Origin: Phlebiopsis flavidoalba
Taxonomy: Eukaryota; Basidiomycota; Agaricomycetes; Polyporales; Phanerochaetaceae
Length of the DNA stretch: 64,000 bases
Direction of reading: 5' to 3'
Assembly: GCA_035772785.1 (NCBI GenBank)
Contig: JAOCPU010000043.1
Span: forward strand, 186,001-250,000
Made by a program: the position numbers and the translations under genes. Positions 25,064-35,962 of the stretch are shown here, one piece after another (the first letter of the stretch is position 1; the number at the start of each line of letters is the position of its first letter). The notes under the pieces were generated by a model that worked only from the letters and a program-made list of their open reading frames with translations, ran no database searches and was not told the DNA's origin.

Positions 25064-26401
25064 TGTGTGCGTACCCGGACGCCCGGTCGCGCACGTCGCG
25101 CGGCTCCCACTGGCGGCATCGATGGTCGTCTCATTGAGCGTCGATGCGTAGTGACGTCGTGGCGTTCGTCACACGGGCAATGTACTGCATGGCATTGAAG
25201 GGTGCGTGGTTCAAAGAGCGGCCCTGGGTCATCTGTTTGCAACATACAGGTGAGCACAGCATCGACTACTGCTGCTAGGACGTGTACTTACCGTCCTCTA
25301 TTCCAAACAGGATGGAACAGGTGAATCCACTATGCGCAGATGACCCTAGTGACTGAGCGTACACGCAAACGCACGCAAATGAAACCAAAACTGACAAGTG
25401 CAGCAGCCTGAGCAGCGCATACAGGGCGCGTGGGCCACAGGATGACAAGCGCCAGGACTGCCTCCGTTGTCGTGTCGGCGCACATGCGCTTGCCCGACAC
25501 CACTGCCTCGATGTAAATGGCACTAGGGATCCAGCTCCATCATCCGCCGAGCGACAATTCACAGCGTCGCAAATATTCAAGCTCTTCGAGGTCGAAACTC
25601 ATGGGACCCGCCTCGCGGTGCACGCAGCTCTTGGGCATTGAAAGGGGCCCGCAATGCTTGGTCTCATTCGGCGCAGGACGGCCTGGGGCATTTTGCATGG
25701 CAGAGGCGACAGCGGAGCAGCCAAAGGGAGGTCCTCAGGCACATGCACTTGCAACAAGTTGGGAAGGGGATGGTGTTCAGATAGTGTTCACCAACTGGGC
25801 GCGAGGGCTCTGGCAACGAGGACCCAGGTGAGCACAGAAACACATCCTCGATATCACAAAACGCACTTACAGTCTGCGCCAGGATGGATGCGAGGCAAGC
25901 GGCCCATCGCGCCACTGACAAACGCGTCGCGGGAAGCCGCGCAGGCGAGCGCACTCGGTCTGCCGCTGCGCGACGCCTTCGGTTCATACACGCCAGACGA
26001 GCGTGTGTATAATCAAGGCAATACGCCGCGGCCTGTCGTCCTCTCTCTTTCACGGGAGGCCGGGACGTCGACCTGCCGCGTCCACGCAAGTAAGGATGCA
26101 CCTCAGCGCATCCGGGCGGCGCTGAACACGCTTGTGGGCCGGCCTTAAGACATTAGGGCAAAAAAGAGGACTATTCTGAAGAGGAAACGCATGTCAGAAA
26201 AATGTTGTGAGTGTACGAAAGCGTGTCACATACCAAGTTGTGCGCCCTCGCAGGGTGATCAAGCACGCTCGCAAGTGTTCAAGGAGGTTAGGGTTAGATG
26301 CGAGATGTTGCGCACCAGAATAAACCAGCTGAATTCCACGCCGTCTTAGCCCACGCGGTGTTCGGGGGGAATGGCGCGCATGAATGACCAGCCTGAGCGT
26401 C

Positions 26402-26429
26402 AATAAGCTTGAACGTCCGGCTTTCCATA
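26402..26429. repeat. Right copy of the exact 28-bp inverted repeat
   Basis: Reverse complement of 20114-20141. Its distance to the neighbouring larger duplicated copy (about 1.34 kb) is close to that on the left side (about 1.26 kb). The two repeat pairs therefore keep the same order in mirror image. Confidence 0.85.
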
Positions 26430-26845
26430 CCGGATAGGAGGTCCCTTGACGTCAAGCCGCGGGCTGCACGCACCAATGGGAGTGTGCGTCTCCACCGTCT
26501 GGCGGCGGCCTCGGCTCTGCGCCCGGGCGATATTATCACGCCCTCGCGCTGTGTCGTCCGTGTGTCCTTTTCCCTTTTCCTTTCGCCCACCGCGGACGTC
26601 AATTTTACGCTGCAAAAAAAAGCCTCCGTGCGCGACGACGGCCACCCGGGACGGAACATATAACCCGCGCTGATTAGCGTGCCCAGCATCTGAGACGCGC
26701 CGCCGCACGAAGACGTTCTGGGCCAAGCCCTGTTCCCAGCACAACGCATCTCTTGTCCGCCGGTCCAGACCCACCCGCCACTCCATATTTTGCGCTACCC
26801 TCGCAGTGTACGTTTCTTCTCCTCCCCTCCCCCCTCGCTCGCGCG

Positions 26846-29800
26846 ATGGCGCCTGACGCCGCGCCCGCAGACCCGCCGCCAGCACCGAAGATGGACGACC
26901 GTCCGCCGGGAGGCACCCGCCGCTCGGGCCACAAGACGCCGCGCAAGGTGCAGTGGCCAGGGACGCCTCGGACGAGCCCAAACCCGCCACGAGCGCGGGC
27001 TAGACGAGCACGGTCTTGACGTGCGGCCCCTTCTCTCGTCTCTCTTGTTCCCCTACTGACCCTACCCACAGCTCGGCCCGCTCGAAGCACTCCAAGACCG
27101 TCTCGCGCAACATACCACCACCCCGCCCATCGAACAGCCGCACACGCCGCTCTCCGAGGCGACAGACAGCCCGGCTAGTCCTATAGACGAGGACGCGCCG
27201 CCGAGCATACCTGGCGAGGCGTACATCCCCGCCCGGCGAGAGCGCAGGGCTCCCCGGCGGATCGTCCGAGCAGGCGCACGCGCCGCGCGAGCTCCGTCGT
27301 GCGCGCACACCGGCGCGGGCTCCTCTCGCGGTTCGCGCCGCGGAGCCGCAGCGTGTCCCCCTCTCCGGCGCAAAAGCAAAAGGCGAGACTCCCACGAAGG
27401 AGATTGAAGACATCGAGAAGGAGGCGGAGGCGGCATTCGGAACTGCTGAGTGCGATGGCGCGCCCGGTTGCGCCGAGGCACGGGACGAGCATCCCTGTCG
27501 ACGTCCAAGTGCGGTCGTACGCTATGCATGTGTGCTCGCGCTGTTACGACGGGCAGGGCTCGAGCGCGAGTTCGCATTCCGCGGGGACTCGCGCGGCCGC
27601 GCGATGCTCTGGGGAACAACGATGAGCGCGGAGCGAGCTGCGCCCGAACGGGCCTGCGCCAAGCGGCGAGTCGCACAAGCGACGCGGGTGGCACCCCTGC
27701 ACAAACAGCAGGAGAACGAGGAGAAGGAGAAGATGCGCAAGAGTCCCGGGCGTGTTCGGCGCGCTCGTCGCGAGCACGAACAACATCTCTGGCGCCGCTG
27801 CGCCACGCCGAGCACTATCGCGCCGTCGCTCAAGCGGCCGGGATACCACCTCTCTCGGCATGTCTTCTCCTTCCTCCTTGCCCCTCCACTAACACACGCT
27901 CTCAGGTACTCGACAGACAACGCCGTACCCAGAACTCCACAAGCTCGAAGAGACTCGAAGCCGCCTCCGGGTTCAACCTCTCCCCGCCCTCTGCATACTT
28001 CGAACGCAAAGCCCCGCGAGCTCGTCGTCGACGCTCTCTGCGCCCGTCACGTCCCTCCGAGTCCCCGCCGCGCGAACCTGCTCTCAACAAGAGCTGCGAA
28101 ACGCCAGAAGTGGACAGGCGTGCTGAAGGACCTGCCCCAAGGGCGGGGTGAGAGCACGTGCGCGGGCACGCCCTCGAGCAACACCCCGGGGCAGCCCGGT
28201 GGGCGACGCGGACGAGTGGATCAGCTCGAAGGACCGTGGGCGGGGCTGCAGGAGCGGCGGGAGCGCCGGCGGCGTCGCAAAAAAGGCTGAGATCTACGTA
28301 CGTCTTCCGCCTCACGCCCTTCCTTTGATAAAAACTGAGAAAGGTGTAGATCACGCGGGCCACGTGGCGGAGATTATCCAGCGACAGGACTTTATCTGCA
28401 AGCTCGCGCGTGCGATGATGTATGTTTGGCGGGCCGTCGCATCGGCTGCAGGCGCAGCTGCTCGCCATCCCGCGCGCGTGCTCGAGGTTGCGCTCGCGTG
28501 TCATGTATCTCCCGGATATGATGCTTCTGAGCTTCGACGATCCCGCGACGCGGGGACGAGCAGTATCAAGCTTGTGCGCCAGCGGCGTCCTCGTTTTGAT
28601 ATCTCGAGAAGCTCCATTCGGCGGACAAGTTGTACTGGATAAGGTGCGTTCCCATCCATCACTCTCTCTTTATCGGATGCTAACAGCTGCGCGCGCCAGG
28701 TAGATCCACGACGACATTTCGGTGCAAGACGCCTCGGAGCAGCTCGACGCGCTCATGGTTTCCCATCACCGCCGCTGTACAACAAGTGGCAGTTGATCTT
28801 CTTCGGCGGGATGACTTTGCAGCGCGTCGATCTGCAGCGTCAGCTTCAACGGCTCCTTCCTCGACTGCCTCATCTCCTTCCCGCTCGGCTGTCTTGCTCA
28901 TCATCATCCAACTCTTTGCTGCCCAGCCATGAGCTGTACTCTAACGTTTTTGAGTACGTCTTTTCTTTGTCTTTCGATGTGGGTTTGAGGCTGATGGAGG
29001 GTAGGATTACGGTGGCGACGTTGTTCAGCTTTATAATCCGCGGCGCTCGCAGTCGACCAACTACTTCTGCTACTACTCGGCTGTCGCGTCGTCGTCCATT
29101 GTGCTCATTCTCCCTGTACGTCCCTCATGTTTTTCTCAACGAGGCCGAGCTGTGACGCGAAGCCATGGCTCTACATCTATCCGCGCAGGCTACCTCGAAC
29201 TATCGTCGCATAATATTGTGTCCGGCGCCGTGCGAGTGTGTTTTTTAGTGTTGATTTACAGTTTATTGCCTCGTGCGTGTCTTTTTGTTTTTGCCTCTCT
29301 CGTTTTGTTTTACTGACCAGGAGTAAATCGTAGGCTTCGGGGCTAGCCATTGGCGCCTCAGCCTGGACGAAAATCTCGGGCCATGGCACTGCTTGGGCAG
29401 GACAATCTCACGTTGCTCGACGTCTACCCCCCCCCCCCCCGACGCATCGCGCGGACGGGCCTTGGTTCCAGCGCACGCCGTCCTCTCCGCTGGGGTACGC
29501 CTTCTTCCTTCTTTCTCAATGGGAATGAAAGCTGGATGATTATGGTGGGGTCATGGAAGCGTTCTTGACCGTCCCAATGTATTCGCTCTAGTGTTGAGTC
29601 TACGGTTTTACGCGCCCTGGCGGCGGGCCACGAACTCGTAAGCCTCCTTGCCCTCTCTTACCACACAGGAATACTAATACATAGGATGTGCGCGAGCACG
29701 CTCCTCGTTGGGCATCAGCTGCATCGTGCGTTTGGGGTGTGCAAACCACTTTACGGGGCACCAAAGTTCCCGGGCAGCAGAGCTCGAAATATCAGCGCGA

Positions 29801-30262
29801 GCGGTGGGCGCGTTTGCGGTCGGGATTGTCGCGAATCACTGTATGCAAGGTGGTGGAAGGGGAATGCGTTTGTTATCATGGTGCGTAGGCGAGTTTCTCA
29901 CCTGCTCTTCCGCCTCCCCTCCCTTCCTCCCCACCCTGCTCTCGCCTTCGTGCCTACGCCTGTTCGTGGCTGAATGTTGTGTTACACACCCGCCCAGATC
30001 ACTGGCATCCTCTTCCACTCCCCTCGGGGCGTCGCCAACGGCGGCCATCTTGCTTCACCTTCGTCTCCCAAACAGGACGCCGGCCAATCCAGCGCCGAAT
30101 GCGTACTTCCTTGCTGCGGCTTTCCAAATGTTCCGCGCTGCAGCTCGTCAGTGTCGCCATCGGGCTCCCAGTCGGCCTCGGACATTCTCGCTCGTGTGTG
30201 TTGTTCCCGATACAGTCGCGGTTGAGGCGGGTGGCGGAGTCGATGGGCGTCGGATGTTTTAG
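26846..30262 (+). CDS. ThrE/DUF1212 membrane transporter (yeast Prm10-like)
   Basis: Threonine/serine exporter-family membrane protein, called pheromone-regulated membrane protein 10 in yeasts. The proposed start is MAPDAAPADPPPAPK at 26846. A long low-complexity, charged cytosolic N-terminus follows (Pro/Arg/Ser-rich, to about 28.3 kb). The conserved domain starts at HAGHVAEIIQRQDFICKLAR and continues with FGGPSHRLQAQLLAI, the LPDMMLLSFDDPAT signature, and then LYNKWQLIFFGG and a stretch readable as FNGSFLDCLISFPLGCLL. Later hydrophobic exons include ITVATLFSF and a C-terminal QLVSVAIGLPVGLG typical of the last helix. Frames change often between these blocks through introns and apparent base slips, so exon borders and the stop (30262 or about 30272) are approximate. 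A C14 run lies inside the gene at 29427-29440. Confidence 0.75.
29427..29440. repeat. Poly-C homopolymer, 14 nt
   Basis: Fourteen consecutive C inside the transporter gene. If exonic it would encode poly-Pro in a region where frame cannot be trusted. Confidence 0.9.
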
Positions 30263-30299
30263 TTCAATCTAGGCCTAGATATCTTCCCTTTCATTTCCC

Positions 30300-32570
30300 T
30301 TAGCCCTTGGCCGATGTACAGCCTTCGAGATTTCTTTGTCTTGAATGTTTTTTGTGCTTGATTCTCTGGTTGTTGGTAGATGCTTCGATTTTTTGATTCT
30401 TTATATGCGCGCAATATTGTAAAGCACCCGGACATATGCTCACGGAACAGTGCTGCCGCCGCTGCGAGCTATATATCTCCACTGGGTAGACAGGATCTCA
30501 GTTTTGCTCCTTTTCGATTTTTGTATGTAGCGATTAAAACACTCGCGTGGTGGCTTTGTGTAATCTCCATTTTTTGTTTTGTTTTGGTGTTTATGTGGTT
30601 TGTACTGGGTCAACCCTGTCAGACGCGATCTTAATCAAACTCCGAGCCACCGCGAATTCAGTAGTACGGAAGTAAAGCACGACTTTCACGCGCACGCATT
30701 ATCGTGAGGTTTTACCAAATGAGGCGCATCATCCCCGTGACAATTATGATAATGGTTTGCAAGGCAGTACGTGAGGAGACCTTAGTGAGACAAGAAATAC
30801 TTAGGCAAATATCTGTAACTCCTGCGTGTGCAGATCAGCTCGAACCATTGAAACCTATACCGGTTGCGAGCCTTAGGCTGGCGTTTGTGGTTCCTAGAGA
30901 CCAGTCGTGACCTTGAACTTTGCCTGACAAAATGTTCGATCGACATAGAGCGATGGGGATTAACATATTTTGCAACAGAGAACATCGCAATTGAATGAAA
31001 CCATTAGACATATTGCAACAATACCCAGTCTCCCCTCCCGCTTGTCGCTCCGCGCTAGCGCTTCCAGCCGACACGGGCTTCCGACACAGATAGTTCTATT
31101 CAAACAGACCTAGACACGACACGGGCCTTGCCAGGTAGTAAAATATATGTGAAAGCGGGAAAGGAAGATTAAGCAGAGGAGGCGAAGTTTATTTGTAGAC
31201 GTGAGACGACCCCAGCGAGTCTATCACGCTACTGCAGTACTGACTTATCTATGTGTATCTATTGAATATTCGCCTCAAGATGGGGCACCGCTTCACTCGT
31301 AACACACTGCGATACATCGAAGGCAGAGAAATTACACTGCGAAAAAATGCGATAGATATTATTTTCACGGCGCACATCCGCAAAGATGGATGACATGAGA
31401 ACAAATCAACTCGCGGCTCTCGGACTCATAGTCGACTATCGACCTCAGCACTGACCGGGACGTCACATGGCATGACCCAGTCACCAACTCGAACCGGCGA
31501 AGGCCCGGCCGGCCATCCTCGCCGGGTGCATAGTCAGGCATAAGGTGAAATCGAAAACAAAAACCACTGAGCCTACACATCATCTACGAGGCTTGCCCTG
31601 AGTGACTCAAAGCTGGTATATTATGAGCCCACACTTTCCGCCTATTGATCCAAAGAGCCGTGCGCTTTTTATATCCTTTAGCAATGAGCGCTCCGTTACA
31701 TGTCGAGACCGGAACGAAGTTTGAGTACCGGAGTTGAAGAAGCCGTGGTCGCTGTGAGATTTGTAACTTGAGGAAGATGATCGAGAGACCCCGTGATACC
31801 CGAAGAAAGATTTTCTGTCGGAATATGCCCACGTTGCGCAAAATATAAGGAGGAATCTACGCTGGCAAAGGGTAAGTAGTAACGCGCCCTAGAACGGATA
31901 GAAAAGAAATAGTGATGTTGGGGCCATATAAGTCGGTAATATAAGAGTGATAACAATGTCATGTTCAATGCACACAAAAACAACCTGTTGTTGACGCTTC
32001 ATGGCTCTGTCCCCCGATAATAATTTTGCTGCAACTTGCTTTGACACCCTGACCTGAAGCAATTTCGTTGCCGCAGTCACTAATGAAGCATTCGCTCCCA
32101 TTCGGGCGGACTCTAGACTGTCGTTCCTCCGTCTGCTTCTTCCTCGCTCCCAACCGTGGACCAGGCCAAAGTGACCGCTATGACAGTAGTATTTCCTTGG
32201 ATTGCGGATACTTGTACGCCCCCCCCCCCCCCCCCCGGCTAGACCATTAGTACATCTTCGTCTCGAGGATTGAGCATGGGAGACATTAAGTTGAGGGTGT
32301 CACACGTGCTCGCCTTGCGGGTCGTCCGAAAGCGAGGACGCATATTCGCCTGACTTGGAGTCCGAAGCTTCGGTGGTGAGTCGCCGCCACATCTATCGTA
32401 TAGAAGTGCACTACCAATGGAACGCGTCTGACTCCATAGCTCGGCACACACACACACTCATTCACGTTGGTGTGATATGAAGGTAAAGGAATAGTATATA
32501 TTGGACATGATAATGCCCAGCGCACGCTTCAAACCGGAATCCTCATCGCACCCACGGGCAGCGGTCGATC
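30300..32570. other. Intergenic, no supported gene
   Basis: AT-leaning sequence with only short open frames. Nothing was recognised on either strand apart from the 18-nt poly-C at 32219-32236. Confidence 0.4.
32219..32236. repeat. Poly-C homopolymer, 18 nt
   Basis: Eighteen consecutive C in intergenic DNA. Same length and strand as the tract at 17584-17601. Confidence 0.95.
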
Positions 32571-32576
32571 CATTGC

Positions 32577-33475
32577 ATGGCCTCACCTGCCCTTCCTATA
32601 CGTTCGACAAAGGCGACGTTATTTCTGCGCTCGTCGGATGACCAGGACTTCTTAATGTACCAACTACGGACCTTTCTCGGCGTCGCGCCCGTTTTCGACA
32701 CAATGTTCTCGATTCCAAACCCTATCAGCACAGATGTCGAAAGACGGGCTGCCAGTCGTCCGGCTGGCCGAGCCAGCGGTGTGTGCTAGGCCCGCCTGCT
32801 CGCCCTCTGCCTGCCTATGCGCCGCTCGAACAAGTACTTCCAAGACGCTTCGCGTCGGTAGTGCGCATTATAGAGGACGCCGCGCAAAAAGTACGAGATG
32901 GATGGGTTGAATCTGTTTGGGTGGCGCGGAGGGAGGAGAATGGAGAGCTGAGGGGCATGGATGGAGACAGAGCCCATTCGCGTCTACGCCGTCGCGTGCC
33001 GGTTCGGAGTGTTGGACGAGGACGCGAATCTCGCCGCAAAGTTCTGTCTGCGGTTTGCCCATGGACACTATCCTGGCTTGTCGAGGCAGAGGAGCACCTC
33101 AATCACTCCTCACCGCCACTCAGTTTCGGTCCCTGGCCAACATACCGGAGTGATTGTCAAAAGGCGATTGAGGAGTTACGTTTCTACCGCCTATGTTCGA
33201 TTTTGGACATCTGGGAGGGAAGGAGGCATTGTTTATACCGTGGAGTCAACCACAACGGCGCATGGAAGGCGATATGGTACACTGATGCACTCAAGAAGAC
33301 TTTGAGAGCATGTACCTGGGAAGGAGCTGTTGGAGTCGAGCAAGCGATTACAAGCTGGGCCGAAGCCCGCGCGAAGGATTGTGCACCGGGTGTGCGCACG
33401 ATGTGGCGGTCCCAATTGTCGAAACTAAGCGCGACGATGGCTGACGGCGTTGCACGATGCAATTGCGAGGTGTGA
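32577..33475 (+). CDS. BTB/POZ domain protein (agaricomycete expanded family)
   Basis: The N-terminal part from the ATG at 32577 reads LFLRSSDDQDFLMYQLRTFL followed by VAPVFDTMFSIPNP. This is the BTB beginning found in the large agaricomycete BTB family (DVILRSSDxVDFxVHKAILSxASPVFxDMF). The middle carries EPIRVYAVACRFGVLDED, matching the family's DPLRVYAIACRYG segment, then LTATQFRSLANIPE. The C-terminal part is Trp/Cys-rich, with a short C-x-C (ARCNCEV) before the stop at 33475. These blocks lie in different frames, so one or more base slips or introns are needed. BTB domains mediate dimerisation and adaptor roles; the exact role of this expanded fungal family is unknown. Confidence 0.72.
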
Positions 33476-34018
33476 TTACATTTCACCGCTTCTTTAAATT
33501 CTTGTATAATACTCATACTCATGGTTAGACGTCCACCAATTGGACGTGCAACAAGGTCCCAAGTGCAAGGCATCCAATACCGGACCAATCTTACGATGAT
33601 TAGTTATCATTGTAATATTCCATATTTGACACGAGGCTGTTGTCGTATTACGTCACCTTTCTTGGCACAACAATTCATAAAATATCAACGAGAGTTGTCA
33701 AGATCACGCTGGCGAAGTCATAATAAGGATGTGGCGTGCAGTTTTATCCACTCAATCCTTTTTGCTTGGTATCGCCTCTCACAGAGCACTGAGCAATCCC
33801 TTTGTCGTCAGTACTATGCCGATGGGGCTGGTGGGAAGCTGCTGTGAAACACAGCTGAGATTTATCGGACAAAACTTCATAAAGCTGCGAGGCCCAGCAT
33901 TGTTTGACACAACTCCCTGGTGACACGAACTCTGTCCGTTGGAAGGATGTCTAGACAAGACACAGTTTTCATTTGCAGCCACTTGCTGACCATTTGTACA
34001 GGTATAGTTCTCGCGTGG

Positions 34019-35378
34019 CTAGCATTTCCTTGAGTTCCACTTATTTCCAAAAATTGACTTGGGGGCATCATCATCCCAACCTACGCATTAAGTCAGCGCT
34101 TTGAGATCCCATCGTGGCTCAAATAGAACTTACAACATAGCACTTGGGCATATCAACCTACACAATCGTACATCAGCTTTGAGCATAGCGGAAACACGCG
34201 GGTCAGTGGGAATGGGACGCACCACCTCGTGCATGCGTAGCAATCACTGCCGCAACGCTACATAGTGCGTAGGCTTCCTCGCGCGCCAGCCCGTGGTCCG
34301 CGCCGAGCACTGCAATCATGTGTCGTACCGCGTCGCGCGCCGCTCTCGCGGAATATCTGTACATGCGTTAGAAAAGCGTCGATAGGAGGGGGCGAAGCGC
34401 GAGGGTGTAAGATGAGACATGGCGTACCAGGGCCGATGCCGGTGGTGCAGTAGTACCCATTCGGGTCGTCAGTAAGCCGCGAGGCGTAAAGAGAAGTGTT
34501 GGGGTGTGGACGTAGGGTTTATCCTTGATCACTGTGCGGCGCGACGGTGATTTTCATGGGAGTTTCGATGGCGGTCCCGCATACCTCTATATAGAAGAAC
34601 ATTTCTAGAATTGACGACTGTTACCAAGTCGATTGAGTCTCACCTCCATCGCCTTGGGTCGCATGCCCGTCCTGTGACAGGAGTTAGTTTGTGTCTCAGC
34701 AGATCGGTATATGGTACTCACGGTCCTCGAGGCACCGTTCGGTGGAGAACAGGGCTCCCTCTACTTCAATTGGTAGAAACAAGGTCGCCCCTTTTGTGAG
34801 ATGTTTTTGTGTCGACGTTTCCACCTGTCCTATAAGGCGGGATGGTCGAATGTGGACCTTTCTCTTTCAAAGCCACGCCCATTTCTCCCGCAAACGGCCT
34901 CAGCGGAACCTTGATACCCTTGGTCTTGTCAAACCAGGCATGTGTTTCTCCTTCAGTGCAAGTCCCAAATCTTGATGTACGCCTCAGAGAACTCATCTGC
35001 TAGAAGTCCAAAGACCCCCCCTGAATGATGCCCGTCCAGCCCCAGTTCGCGGTTTGGACATCCAGGATGTCCACCTGCAAAGTGTCTCCCGGCTCGGCGC
35101 TCTCAACGTAGATCGGACCATTTACTTTGGTCAAGCGTAGCAATGTCAAGGGTGCGCAAAGTGGAGGCGGGAAACTGTGGCTGGCGTGATCTGGCCGTTT
35201 GACGCGTCCAAGCAGTCAAAACTGACGGTCTCTCCTGATTTCACCCGAAGCACGGGTGGAATGCTACAATGCGTGATACGAATAAATTTTGATGTTGATA
35301 CAGAGTTTACTCAAATTCGACTCACCTGTTATCCCATGCCAAATGACACTGGGACCGCTTGACGGAATGAATTGACAT
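34019..35378 (-). CDS. Formamidase/acetamidase (FmdA/AmdA family)
   Basis: Hydrolyses formamide or short amides to the acid and ammonium. The start ATG at 35378 gives MSIHSVKRSQCHLAWDN, then an intron beginning GTGAGT. Later exons carry GETVSFDCLDASNGQITPAT, GDTLQVDILDVQTANWGWTGI, the HAWFDKTKGIKVPLRPFAGE block and the family signature STIPPYRTGGNVDTK near 34.84 kb. The C-terminal part has AREEAYALCSVAA and VDMPKCYV, then an intron and VGMMMP with the last stop near 34019. Frame slips are visible, for example GGG-IQGGFGL and the C5 run near the end (plus 34062-34066). It is head-to-head with the nucleoporin gene, 584 bp apart. Confidence 0.88.
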
Positions 35379-35962
35379 AGGGTCTAGCACAAGATAACGT
35401 CAAGAGAAAAGGTGCACGATCTCATCTATCAGGAGGCGACTCGTATTTAAAGGTGTCTCAGCGACGCCTGGGAAACCGACGCCCGGATGCACATGTCATC
35501 TGAATCAGCTTTGCGAAGTTGAGACAGGCTCGGAAAGATAACAGCGAAGAACCAAACAAATGAGATAGACAGACAACTCTATGGGCTGTTTGAGGTAGAT
35601 TTTACACGACATACAGATCTTACGCAATTTTGGCCTCGATGTTTCAGCATCCTGTAGGAGAGAAAAGACATAGAGATAATTGACGACAGTACTAGGAAAC
35701 AAGAGGGTCACGGGTCAGCGTGACGAAGGGAATGATGTCTGTCACAAACGCGTGTGATGAGACTGTAACGCTAAGTTGACGTTCGCGGTTAACGTCACGC
35801 TCGTGTCTGCACGTTCTCCGCATTCGCCTGTGGCCAAATCTCATTCCACTCTTCTCTCATCACCTGCTGCTGCTGCTTTCTCACTCGGTACTGCAGACGT
35901 ATACACGTCTAACATAATCCATTACACTAGGCTTCCCACATTCGCTCACGCTAGCTAGGGGG
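35379..35962. promoter_or_regulatory. Divergent intergenic region (formamidase / nucleoporin)
   Basis: This 584-bp interval separates the two start codons, so it must contain both promoters. A tatttaaag lies at about 35443-35452, on the formamidase side. CT-rich tracts lie just before the nucleoporin ATG, within 35800-35960, typical of fungal core promoters. No specific operator could be read. Confidence 0.5.

Larger units (their letters stand above)
17000..26845. other. Gene-poor accessory region with repeats
   Basis: About 9.8 kb between the histidine kinase and the transporter has no confidently recognisable protein. It alternates GC-rich parts (19.6-20.1, 20.7-21.3, 24.0-24.5 and 25.6-26.1 kb, with chance open frames on both strands) with AT-rich parts (21.9-22.6 kb). 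It contains the poly-C tract, a 102-bp tandem duplication, and the inverted duplicated segments listed separately. A TATATATAG at 19078-19086 followed by CT-rich sequence near 19.09-19.19 kb resembles a core promoter, but no gene could be followed from it. I found no transposase, reverse transcriptase or integrase motif. Confidence 0.45.

Noticed and set aside
25654..26148. Long open frames on both strands
   Set aside because: GC-rich composition keeps frames open by chance; no domain, no splice-consistent partner exon and no reason to prefer a strand.
26284..26296. gttagggttag resembles telomere repeat
   Set aside because: Only about two units, internal position; no telomeric array.
27450..28290. 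Large overlapping frames of over 230 codons in several phases
   Set aside because: They overlap the low-complexity N-terminal region of the ThrE-like gene, and none of the alternative frames shows a recognisable motif.
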